Source: Rodentolepis nana (taxonomy: Eukaryota > Platyhelminthes > Cestoda > Cyclophyllidea > Hymenolepididae). From it: a stretch of DNA of 14,828 nucleotides. Position numbers and translations under genes: made by a program. The stretch spans positions 1-14,828 of the forward strand of contig UZAE01014385.1 of the NCBI GenBank assembly GCA_900617975.1. Reading direction: 5' to 3'. Positions 1-9,100 of the stretch are shown one piece after another (position 1 is the first letter of the stretch; every line of letters begins with the position of its first letter). The notes below the pieces were generated by a model that saw nothing but the letters and a program-made list of their open reading frames with translations, had not been told where the DNA came from and did not search any database.

Positions 1-556
1 ATTCACTTTCTTCGTCGATGGAGCAACAAAATTGTCACAATTACAACTTATGCAATTGGATGGTGTCACACTATTGCCTTTCAGAATACCCTGAGAATGC
101 ATCCTTCATATTTGGCAGAATGAGCTTGTCGATAAGATTTATGCTACGATAAAAGTCCGATGAGGAGGGCACATCACTACCGTTTTCAGATTTTAGATCC
201 TTTAAATTTTTGTTCATTCTTTACGTTTAGGTGAATACTTAAAATGAGTGCATCATCAACATTATTGATGCAATTAGTCTGAAATTCATTCTCTGCATTT
301 CTAGATATTTTCGGAAATCAGGATATGAAAGAAAAGTGGAGGAATTAACCACTGATGCGTCATTTCTCAATTTGATGTTATTCGACTTTAATTAATGTTA
401 ATGTCTAATATTAAACATTCAAGGTTATGGAGGTATTATTTATAAATAACTTTACCTCAACAATATCATTGAGAAAATGATTCTCCACATAAAAGAAGTT
501 TTCGTATTTCCTAAATTTGTCAACTGGAATGCAGTAGTTACCTGCTGCAGAGAAAT
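1..556. other. AT-rich stretch without a recognisable gene
   Basis: I see no long open frame, RNA gene or repeat here. The last bases (about 534-550) resemble a splice acceptor region ending in CTGCTGCAG just before the candidate exon at 557. Because the window starts mid-sequence, this could be an intron or intergenic DNA. Confidence 0.4.
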
Positions 557-616
557 ATGTCTATAGTTGAAGAAGAAGAGGAAGAAGATGTTGATATTTA
601 CCCACTACAGTTCAGG
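557..616 (+). CDS. Candidate acidic first coding exon, gene unknown
   Basis: An ATG at 557 opens 20 codons that run MSIVEEEEEEDVDIYPLQFR and end exactly at a good splice donor (AGG|GTAAGC, GT at 617-618). A possible acceptor (CTGCTGCAG, ending at 550) lies just upstream, so this could also be an internal exon with the ATG inside. The run of six glutamates comes from a purine-rich GAA/GAG tract, which can arise by chance in simple sequence. I do not recognise the protein and could not find a convincing next exon downstream on the plus strand. Treat it as a possible 5' coding exon of an unknown gene; an accidental frame is the main alternative. Confidence 0.25.
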
Positions 617-1172
617 GTAAGCTCAGTGGTTAGCGTCAAGTGGGTGAAGAATATTTTGCAATGCTACATTGTGATACAGAAAAAGTAGGTTTGAATGCAG
701 TGTGTCAACGGTGCAGAAATGGAGTGTCTGTAAACAAAGATAGTTTCTATTAACCTTATATTTCTACCGATATTGAAAGGAAGACACAATAGGTGGAGGA
801 TATGCTGCATAATAGAGTGAGAGGCATGAAAGGAAACCTAAGAGGTGCTAGTCTTTACATTTGGGTCATAGTTCACTGCAAATACGGACGGGGTCATTAG
901 GCCTCGTCACTCGTGGTCTGTCTGGCAATGCCAGTGCTAAGTCAATTCCTTACCCATATGCTCATTTTATACGAATTCTGAGCATTGCTAAAAGAGCAAT
1001 ACATTGATTTTCTCAACTGGTAACGATGTCTCATTATAATTATTGACATCCACATGAATCAACACAAATCTGGTCATCGGTGATTCCTCCACTTCAGACA
1101 GCATTGTTTCGATCTCTAGATTGAGACTGATCTCTGTCCTTATCAGAACGTGCTTTAAACCTGTTATAGGAA

Positions 1173-1209
1173 GGGGTTTTGGGGGTGGGGGTTGGGTGGG
1201 TGGGATGGA
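1173..1209 (+). other. G-quadruplex-forming motif
   Basis: On the plus strand there are six runs of three or more G separated by loops of one to four bases (G4, T4, G5, T, G5, TT, G3, T, G3, T, G3). This satisfies the usual G-quadruplex pattern with runs to spare. No gene is assigned next to it, so any regulatory role is unknown. Confidence 0.7.
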
Positions 1210-1327
1210 TGCGTAACAGATTTAATAAAATTTGTCAGTGCCTTCTTTGATCCAGCTTTAAGTTGACCATCTAAACTTAGAAGACCAATAGTGTTTAAAT
1301 GCGCCTCATTTAAAGCAATTACAAACT

Positions 1328-1460
1328 TGTTTGACGTTACTCAGGAAACCCTATTCATAACAAGAACTTTCTACTTTTAACGCTATTGTCTCTTTGTGTG
1401 GCGTAACTAAGTTAACCCTTATCATAACAAGAACTTTCTACTATTCAATCACCACTATAT
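1328..1460 (+). repeat. Diverged tandem duplication, unit about 67 bp
   Basis: A 21-base core (TCATAACAAGAACTTTCTAC plus T) occurs identically at 1355-1375 and 1422-1442, a 67-base period. The bases to the left also align (TTGACGTTACTCAGGAAACC against TGGCGTAACTAAGTTAACCC), so the repeated unit is longer than the core and has diverged outside it. Only two units are present. Confidence 0.75.
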
Positions 1461-1779
1461 ACATTATCATATGCTTATCAGAAGCTTTACCTTTCTGCGT
1501 CTTGTATGTACTCCCTCACTTTGATAAGTTAGTATCGCCATTGAAGTTGCTTGCCTTACCTTTACCCATATAAGTATTTAAATTAAATTTTATCCTTATG
1601 GCGGATTAATTTTAATGCAATCATCAATTAAAATAATTGCAACATTTTATCAGTATATCGGGAATTTGTTCACCACTACGTGGACCGGCAGCTTTTCAGA
1701 AACGAAGATGTAAAACTGGAAGTCTAATTTATTAAACGTGAGATCATTTCAATGGAGGTGGAGTACAAGGGTAAAGCAA

Positions 1780-2660
1780 GGCTCAGAGAATCGTTATTTA
1801 CTGAAGATTGTTTTCTGCTAACATTTGTGCATAATTGGTGTCCTTGTGGATAACTTATTTATGAACAAATTTCATTAAGTTGTGAACTTGCCCACTTAGA
1901 GATGGTGATGAACTGTACTGGATATTCGAACTACAACACTATCAGCTGTCATTTTAAGTACAAACGGCAAATTGAAAGTCTCTATGAAGGTATATTCAAA
2001 CCCCGTTGAGCATATTAGATAATGTCCGCTTGACCATTTTGAGATCTATTACCCTGACTTCCTAGTTGACCTCAATGTGTTAAAAGATACTTTCGAGTTA
2101 TTGTAGCCTGTTGTTTCCTGAATCTGCCTAAAATTGACCTAACTATCTAAACGTCAAGACCATATAATTTCTCAGCTTACTTTTACAGTTTATTGCCATG
2201 TGTTAGTTAACAGATGAAATTACAAGGCTAATAATCAGCTCAATCATTAATTAACATATGTATTTTATCAAATTCAAAAATAATGAATCTACTTAAACTC
2301 TCCTAATGCAAATGGTATGACGATAATTTTGTTCCTTTCCCACAGACAGAACACAGGCAATGTTCCAGTTCATGTATATACTCTATTCCATGATCTAAAA
2401 TTATCAATTAAAATAGGTTAGGAAAATGTGATTGCTTTAAGTCACTTGTCAAGTTTATGTACTCGGCATGAGTGTTTTGTCTGATCACGCTGTATGCCTC
2501 AATGTAAGCATTTCGAACAGTAGATAAATCAAAATTAATAAAACTTGTCGATTTTGGGAAATCAGCTGGTCCTGTTCTTTAGTTATTGCTTCTAAACAAC
2601 ATGTTGGATTGCTCACGTGTAGTATTTAATGTTCCTTAGTAATTAGATTTTCAATAAACT
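1780..2660 (+). repeat. Segmental duplication, arm 1
   Basis: This arm aligns in the same orientation to about 3510-4230. Shared blocks in the same order include CTTGTGGATAACTTATTT, CATTTTGAGATCTATTACC, GAGTTATTGT, TGCCTAAAATTGACC, ACAGATGAAATTACAA, and TAGTTATTGCTNCTAAACAA near the end. Many substitutions and small indels separate the arms, so the duplication is old. No open frame is shared by the arms. The unit could be part of an intron, a non-autonomous element or a duplicated exon-bearing block. Confidence 0.75.
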
Positions 2661-2754
2661 ATGCACGGAGTTAGTATACTGATGAGCTAACGTTAGGCTT
2701 AATCGTCATCAATGAATCACTAACATCATCTATTAAGGAGTCGGAATTGATGAC

Positions 2755-3046
2755 CTAAAAACACCTCATACTTCCATTTATTGGAGTAAAACAAAGATTT
2801 AAATCATATTCATCCTCGGATTGATTTATAAATCTCTTCGCAGTCGGAATAAAGTCAACTTTCGATCTCTGAGAATAGGTCGGCAAAGGTATGCTCAAGA
2901 GCCTTGGAGAATGGCATAATTTTGGTGTGACTATCTGGTCCTCCACGAGGAAGTTCCAAGTTGTCATAAAGCCCCACGAGTCCGCACTGCATCTTCGAGT
3001 AGGACTGTGACCTTTTCGACGAGGCTCTTTTGGTCCAGCTACTCAC
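2755..3046 (-). pseudogene. Possible decayed coding remnant, two overlapping frames
   Basis: On the minus strand a frame from 3046 to 2855 reads ...CGLVGLYDNLELPRGGPD... up to ...ADLFSEIES and stops. A second frame (2967-2755) then takes over and reads ...KVDFIPTAKRFINQSEDEYD... to a stop. Both look more protein-like than the surrounding AT-rich DNA, and they overlap at 2855-2967, as a gene broken by a frameshift would. I do not recognise the family and cannot exclude chance. The piece lies inside the GC-richer island between the duplicated arms. Confidence 0.2.
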
Positions 3047-3460
3047 TTTTCACCACTTTGTCACTGGCCTCAAGAATTCACCCTTCACACCACCACTAAT
3101 GTCACGAGCACCAACCTACACCAAAATTAGCACTGTTTTAACAATTGCGAGGCATCACACTATCCAACGTGCACAACAGTCACAATTATCTTAAGAGACT
3201 CGCGCATTCTGATGTTATCAGTCGTGTTACCAACGTCACAACGAATCTGTCACCCTATCTTCTCTACTCATTTTCTGGCCACGAGTGGCAGGCAAAGAGG
3301 AGTATGATTACTGGAGATAAAGCGGAGACGAAGTTCAGCCACGACATTCAACTTCCAGTGGGGACGTTACGCCAACATGACCACAACACAGACCAGACCG
3401 AAACATCGACAATTCGGGGCTCTCTTTGCCCAATCCAATACAACAAACCCTAAATTATCC
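2840..3460. other. GC-richer island between the duplicated arms
   Basis: Base composition rises visibly here compared with the AT-rich DNA on both sides. The segment has no counterpart in the duplicated arms on either side. A 102-codon open frame on the plus strand (3145-3453) and shifted frames on the minus strand (2755-3046) are the only coding hints. Neither matches a family I know. An inserted mobile-element fragment or an old retrocopy would fit; I saw no terminal repeats or target-site duplication to prove it. Confidence 0.35.
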
Positions 3461-3509
3461 ACATTGCGAGCAACAGCCAAAAGTGATTATAACAATAGTC
3501 GTTATAATT

Positions 3510-4230
3510 ATGACTCAGAAAATCGTTATTTCCGGAAGATTGAGGTCTTATCGATTGTTCGAAAGCAATACTTTGTTTTCTGCTAACATTCTTGCATAAT
3601 TGATGACCTTGTGGATAACTTATTTTAGCTACAAACGGCAATTTTAAAGTCTCTATGGAGGCGTATCCAAACCCTGTTGAGCCTATTAGATAATGTCCAC
3701 TTGAGCATTTTGAGATCTATTACCTTGACCTCCCAGTTGACCTCAATTTGTTAAAAGAACTTTACCCATTTAAAGATGCATTCGAGTTATTGTGAACTTG
3801 TGTTTCCTGAGTCTGCCTAAAATTGACCACACTGTCTAAACGTAAAGACTTTTCACGTCTCGGCTTTCTTTTTTGTTTATTTACAGATGAAATTACAAAA
3901 ATAATCATGTGCTCAATCAATAATAAATTTCTGGGTTTTGAAAAGTCATGAAAATTAATATATTTAAAGTTTTTAATAATACACTTTTTCATTTTCCCCA
4001 GCTTCTTCTCGATGCAATCAATGCTCCAATTCAGGTATATGCTGATCTCCCTACTCTTAAATTACCAGTATATTTGGATTTGAAAAATGTGATTGATCTT
4101 AGTCATATTTGCGCAATCTGTATGATTGCTTTCGCATTTAACTTTTTCTGTAGTTATTGCTGCTAAACAATATGTTGGGGAGTTCACTTAGAGCTAATAA
4201 TGTTCTTTATTTAATTTTCGCAATTATTAT
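3510..4230 (+). repeat. Segmental duplication, arm 2
   Basis: Second arm of the duplication that begins near 1780. The order of conserved blocks is the same. Differences include a small insertion near 3765-3780 (CTTTACCCATTTAAAGATGC region) and a longer polypyrimidine stretch before ACAG at 3885. About 850 bases, including the GC-richer island, separate the arms. Confidence 0.75.
4002..4034 (+). other. Possible 33-nt micro-exon in duplication arm 2
   Basis: A pyrimidine-rich stretch ends in CCCCAG, followed by 33 stop-free bases (LLLDAINAPIQ, phase 0 on both sides) and a GTATAT donor. The same place in arm 1 (about 2344-2372) keeps the acceptor (CCCACAG) and GTATAT but differs in length and in the last exon bases. 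The length and phase suit a flatworm micro-exon, yet no flanking exon could be tied to it, so this is only a suggestion. Confidence 0.15.
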
Positions 4231-5097
4231 CTATTGAAAGAGTTAAGTTTTCGTGGTATTAAAATTGACATTGAATGCTTATTATACTTAGACATTTAAG
4301 AAAATCGCCTCAAGAACAAGCATGACTGTTAACTCTGTTCACCACATTATTTATGGTTACTAGACTCTTCACTGGTTGCACTTTTACTTGGCTTATCCAA
4401 TACCTACAAACTTTCTAAGCACTAAAGCCATTATATATCTTCAACTGGCACTGCTTTCCTTGGACCCCGTGAAACATCTAGATGAGGAGTATAATCCTCG
4501 TATAATTAAAGCTATTTTAATTCAATTTTTTAAACGCTGATTCAGAACATGATTGGCAAAATTATTTAAAATATCATAATGCGCTTTGTGCATGTATACA
4601 CTGGTTGATAACAAATTTGTAAAATAACAACTATTTTAAAAGCGAAAAATTTTAATAAACGGTAAGATGACTAGGAGAAATGGATAGACGGTAATGACTA
4701 ATTTTTCCGTTGTCAGTATTCGACCTTGATTATAAAGTACTTTAGAGAGAACAGCTTTATTCCATGTGCACTTTCTCCAAAAATAATTTCTATGCAATTC
4801 AAATACTTATTTCTAAGATCAAATGAGAAAAAATCTAGAAATCAGCGAATATTGATGTAATAAGTAGATACTTTGTAGGCGTCCAAGTATCATGATTTAA
4901 AATTTAATAGTATAAATCACAAAGACATAAGTTCAATTAACTGTAATACAAATAAAATAATCAATTCTTTTAACATTACTGAATCAATAAATACTTGAAG
5001 TTGAGTGTAAATGATATTAACTTTAAAATATAACTTTTACGCGCGGAGTATAATATTATTGGTTAGCCAACTACTTACCAGTTGAATCTGCGTGGAA
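4231..5097. other. AT-rich region upstream of the Tim8 gene
   Basis: I see no gene or repeat in this very AT-rich stretch. Its last 60 bases presumably hold the Tim8 promoter and 5' UTR: GAGTATAATATTATTGG at 5047-5062 has a TATA-like core and an inverted CCAAT (ATTGG) about 35-50 bases before the proposed start codon. Motifs this short and AT-rich are weak evidence. Confidence 0.3.
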
Positions 5098-5108
5098 ATG
5101 TCTTTTGG
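5098..5108 (+). CDS. TIM8: Tim8 exon 1, coding part
   Basis: ATG TCT TTT GG then GTTTGT. Splicing GG to the G at 5222 gives Gly and the reading MSFGFDSGSSNTGFG, which flows naturally into the Gly/Ser-rich N-terminus. Phase 2 is exactly what exon 2 needs. The donor GTTTGT is not consensus, so the start could instead lie in another, more distant exon. Confidence 0.55.
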
Positions 5109-5537
5109 GTTTGTTGACTTTGCCTTACTTTATTTGGCAATTGCCTATTGTAATGGCTTATCTTCATACAAAGTGCATCTTAGATTATTACTGTAAGCCA
5201 AGTTGTTTTGCTTTTTTTAAGGTTCGATTCTGGCTCCTCTAATACAGGATTTGGTGATGACTCACCCTTCCAATCATCAGCATCTAGTTCTGCTGGCGAC
5301 AGCGAAATGAAAACAGCCCTTCAACAACTTCAAACTCAAGCTGAGTTTCAAAGTCAGGTCTCTCAGCTTACTAGTCGCTGTTGGGATTTATGCTTTACGG
5401 GTTCACCCGGTGCTAAGCTTGACGATAAACGTGCTAACTGTCTGAAAAACTGTGCAGAACGTTATATTGACGTTTCAGTTTTCCTTCGCAAACGCTTTCA
5501 GGAATTCGCAGCCCGTATATCCCAGCAACAACCGTAA
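5098..5537 (+). CDS. TIM8: Mitochondrial import inner membrane translocase subunit Tim8 (two exons)
   Basis: Small TIM chaperone of the mitochondrial intermembrane space. In the family, Tim8 and Tim13 form a hexamer that escorts hydrophobic precursors to the TIM22 or SAM machinery. The predicted protein has 108 residues. Both twin CX3C motifs are intact, CWDLC (C57, C61) and CLKNC (C77, C81), 15 residues apart, with helices on either side (QLQTQAEFQSQVSQLTSR and ERYIDVSVFLRKRFQEF). The GAKLD between the motifs and ERYID after them match the Tim8 subfamily (human TIMM8A has PKLD and ERFID) better than Tim13, Tim9 or Tim10. The N-terminus is a Ser/Gly/Asp-rich extension. The main exon opens in phase 2 at a TTTTTTTAAG acceptor; the best start is ATG at 5098 in an 11-nt coding exon before a 113-nt intron. 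Without exon 1, the first in-frame Met lies at residue 33. There is no signal peptide, as expected for this import class. Confidence 0.9.
5222..5537 (+). CDS. TIM8: Tim8 exon 2 with both CX3C motifs and stop
   Basis: Acceptor TTTTTTTAAG ends at 5221. The exon supplies one base completing a codon, then 104 codons and a TAA at 5535-5537. It carries the whole small-TIM fold, including both cysteine pairs. Confidence 0.92.
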
Positions 5538-5640
5538 CGCTTCTTGTGTAATTGTAGATATTTCAATTATGATACTATAGTATATATTATATATTCCTTT
5601 TCTTATTTGATAGAAATAGCACTTGATGCGAAAGTGTAAT

Positions 5641-5646
5641 TTTATT
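5641..5646 (-). promoter_or_regulatory. Probable AP2A poly(A) signal AATAAA
   Basis: This is the first AATAAA on the minus strand after the AP2A stop at 6029, implying a 3' UTR of roughly 400 nt. It lies about 100 bases past the Tim8 stop on the opposite strand. The hexamer alone is weak evidence in AT-rich DNA. Confidence 0.4.
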
Positions 5647-5844
5647 TGTTTTGAAGACAAAGAAATCGTAGTATTAATAAGGTTAGATAGAGAAAATTGA
5701 TCACAACACAAATAGAGGAATGAGGAAAGGGAGTAGTTGGGGCAAGAGAGGTTGTTCCACGTATAGTTTTTTTCCATTTTCACAGTGAGAAGTACGCACG
5801 AAAGAAGACGACATCAAGGTACAACTCTGCTATTTTCTTCTACC

Positions 5845-5850
5845 AATAAA
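5845..5850 (+). promoter_or_regulatory. Probable Tim8 poly(A) signal AATAAA
   Basis: First plus-strand AATAAA after the Tim8 stop at 5537, followed by A-rich then G-rich sequence. Using it would take the Tim8 transcript into the AP2A 3' UTR on the other strand. Confidence 0.45.
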
Positions 5851-6028
5851 AAGAGAGCGTGGGAGGGGAGGCGGTCACAAGTATTTAAATCAGCATTTGG
5901 AGCTTAAATCACCAGAAAATGTTTGAGAAAATTGAAATGCAAGATACGACAGTGTTGCTTTGCGAAGACATTTCCGACTGAAAGTTAGACTAGATTGCTG
6001 AAAAACTGTCGCTTATTTCGACAGATAA

Positions 6029-6109
6029 TTATCTTATTTCAGTGAGGAGAATAGAACAGATGCACTCGGAAACAGATGCTTTGGTGCTTCGTACTGTCAC
6101 TCGGAAATT
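6029..6109 (-). CDS. AP2A: AP2A exon k, C-terminus and stop
   Basis: Acceptor CCCGTTTCAG at 6119-6110, then [17 protein letters not shown] to TEIR and TAA (6031-6029). Human has MYRLTLRTSKEAVSQRLCEL then the C-terminus. The Arg in NFRV is the mouse R916 equivalent. The chain ends within two residues of the mammalian end. Confidence 0.9.
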   Translation of the reverse strand, partial: NFRVTVRSTKASVSECICSILLTEIR

Positions 6110-9100
6110 CTGAAACGGGAGGAAACAATTTAGCCGTATGACGTTCTGCTTTATGAGGTGTTTTTAATGTTTTGGATTGGAGTAGCCCAGAATTTAGTCA
6201 ATTACAATATATATATATGCAGCAAAGACCTATCAAGTACTATTTAACATTAGCTTTAATCATCACAAGTCTGTAAGAAGAAGCACCACTGAGATCATCT
6301 TTGGGGTTAAGTGTAATGTGCCTGATAGTGTAATTTTTGGGCGCATTGATGCTTTTGAGAATAGGAAAGCAGGTAGAATGAGTGAAAAAATGTAAATTAT
6401 CAATTATTGACAATCGGTATTTGAGGAGAAGAGGGGGGAGTGAATGAAAAGTATGCCTGATCGACTTTGCGATGAGTGTCAGATATTTGCCCGAAAAAAT
6501 CGATCACGCAACTGGGCTAACTTGGCTGTCTACCCAACGCTCAAACCATTTACAATTTCAATATGATAGTATTCGTAAAAAATGAAGAATGTCAATTGCA
6601 CTATGTCCATAATCGGAATTGGAGTAGGCTTGGAAGCCGCCCTTTTCCCCCGTTTTTGGACTTTCATCAAAATAGCCAGTGGTTGAAATCACGCATCAAG
6701 AAAGAAATCAACCACACACAGTGGTGGCAAATCGAGGCAATGATAGAAAAAAAAACACTTGCAATTTTCACACGGGGGAACAAGAACATGCTAATATATA
6801 TGAAACTGTCTTCTGAAGATAATGCGATAAGAAATACGCTGTTTAAATTATTTACACCTATCTGAGCGCAAAACCGTGAAATAGTAAAATAGTCAATAAT
6901 AAACTTACGCTCGATTCAATGCGTGCAAGAACACCAACTTGTTGGCATGCGGTGTGTACCACACCAGCACAGACAATATTTGCCGGGTTGGGGTCAATAT
7001 CGGACAAAATACTCAACCCCGATGCACCAATCTAAAAAAAGACAAAATGAATACATGAATCACTAAATAGGGAATGCCTAAATGACATGCGAAAGTATAG
7101 GCATAGAAAAAGGGGGGGGGGAAGTATCAAGACACATTTGCAAGGAAAGGCTTTTACACTCACCCGTTGTTTAAGATCATCCAAGTTGAAGGAGAGCTTG
7201 GTTCCGCCCACCTTTTGACATTCTTGTCCGGGCCTAAAAAAGGTTAACACCGGATATATTGTATGCCACGTTAAGTGAGCCGACATACGGCTATGGGCAA
7301 ATTGTTCAAGATGCTGAAGCACGAACACTATTGAAGTTTCATTTCCTCTATCGAATAATAAGTCCTTATAGCATTTAAGCAAGTTGTGTGACACTGGCAC
7401 AGTGGACGAGCGTGGAGTATGTTGGGTAATCTCGTGGCAAAATGACTCACTCAATTAACCCTCCCCCCCCCAGGACTTTAACTTTTGTCAAATTTTTACA
7501 GATATTTACATTGGACGGTGGGGCAAATCGCATGCCGTGGGTAAATGCACGAGCTTCTCCATTCACAGGTTGATCATATCACTCTCCCGTGCACGCTAGA
7601 ACGAGAATGTTCTACATCTTCCACTAGTCTAGCAAAGGCAAATTAAGTAGCACACTACAACAGAGGGGAACTCACTGGCAAAGTAGCTTCCATCGAGCAA
7701 AGAATGTCGCTTGATCCATTGGCACAGGCTGAGTAAATTTAGTCAAAAACACAGGTAGAGGTAAAGACTTGTGATCCGGCCCATTTTGGTTCCTACAAAA
7801 CGCAAAATATCGGCACATTTAACTTTTAATCTTTCAGGTGGTCGAACGCACAACACAAAGTTGACTTGAGTGTTCACTTACGTATAGTTGATATCTAACA
7901 GGGGAATTTCCGCGAAATCAATCAGACACTCAATGTTGAGTATCTGAGGCACTTGTTTCTCGGCCTCAATTGTAGTGGGCGCTGGACGCAAGTCAAGATT
8001 CAAAGGGCTATTAGTTGTGGAAGGACAGAGCTCAGTGAAGACAACCTTTGAGGTGAAAGAGGTTATAGCGACACCACTCTTATTTCCGTAGAACAATTGC
8101 ACTCGACCGAGGTTGCCTTGAAATTCTGAACGGTAGCCGATTTGTATAAGAGCGTTCTCGAACAATACACCCTGTGATTTGTAGATCAGTCTTAAAGGTT
8201 AAAAAAGAAGTGATGAAGAAAGTGAAGATAAAATAATATCCAAAACCAAATTCTCTAACGCAGAGACAAAACAGCGCATTCGTTGGTTGAGGAAAAGATT
8301 AAACTGTTTCTGTCTAATCAAAAAACCAACCCAATGATTGCTGATTGAAAATAATACAAATTTAATTAAAAGGAAAAAAAACAGAAACGAAATTATTCCG
8401 CTGCCTGTTCAAGTGGAACTCTGAAGGAAACGAAGAAATGAGGAACACAAGGCGTTTGATGATAAAATTATTAAGTGGCTTGGTAACCAAATTCATGGGA
8501 GAGATTAATTCTATGGGAATTAATCGGTCGCTTTAATTCCATGGATGGCCATGACACACATCGAGTTACTTGTTGCCTCTTACAGATAAGTGCTCAAAGA
8601 GTCTCATTAATTCACTAAGGACGAAAAGTAGTGGAATTATAATGATAGATCTTGCATAATTTCACAATTCATGGGAAGAAAAGTCCCACTATAATAACGC
8701 ACAAGACGGGAATGCATTTGAAAGAACAAAAATGTCAAAACCCAACTAACAGTCTGACGTGGGCGCAGATGAACTATGCCTCAAATGAAATACACATACC
8801 GCCACTAACGAGCAATGAATCTCAGAGGATGATGTTTGGATGAAGTGTTTTTTAGGTAATGTACTTGGAAGTGATTAAGTAGTGTATGAACGACAGCAAA
8901 GTAATCGAGAGTGAGTAGCACTGTGGTCTAATTATGCATTTAATTTGTGAATTACTCTTTCAGCAGATTGTAGCCTGACAAACGAAGAACCCCACTTTAT
9001 TTTGTACGGTAGTTCTACGTCTCACTCCCCCCCCCCCCCCCCCCCACCAAACAAGCACAAAAATGATCGTGGCAGAACAAAAAACAGTATATATATATAT

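Larger units (their letters stand above)
617..1779. other. Non-coding stretch with simple repeats
   Basis: No open frame of useful length and no recognised RNA gene. It contains a short palindrome near 925 (CTGGCAATGCCAG), a G-rich block at 1173-1209 and a 67-bp tandem duplication near 1328-1460, listed separately. If the exon at 557-616 is real, this is its intron. Confidence 0.4.

Noticed and set aside
2674..2710. Hammerhead ribozyme core, because of CTGATGAG
   Set aside because: The GAAA half of the core and a matching stem III are missing; the bases after the would-be stem II read TTAA.
1780..4230. LTR retrotransposon with the duplicated arms as LTRs
   Set aside because: The arms are strongly diverged, lack TG...CA ends and a primer-binding site, and the interior has no gag or pol frame.
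6563..6865. 100-codon plus-strand frame as a gene nested in an AP2A intron
   Set aside because: Composition and residues look like chance intron sequence, with no recognisable motif and no splice or promoter context.
7032..7454. 140-codon minus-strand open frame
   Set aside because: It is exon i of AP2A read through into the introns on both sides; only 7164-7233 is coding.
8840..8910. Alternative linker exon reading [15 protein letters not shown] with phase 1 start
   Set aside because: Phases could work with an internal GTAACG donor in exon e, but both donors are weak and the residues match AP-2 alpha less well than exon f.
8960..9026. FFVCQATIC frame as the missing start of the AP-2 alpha ear (human FVCKNN)
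   Set aside because: The frame runs into TGA with no donor before it and comes straight from the C19 tract. The 31-nt exon at 8584-8614 fits phases and splice sites better.
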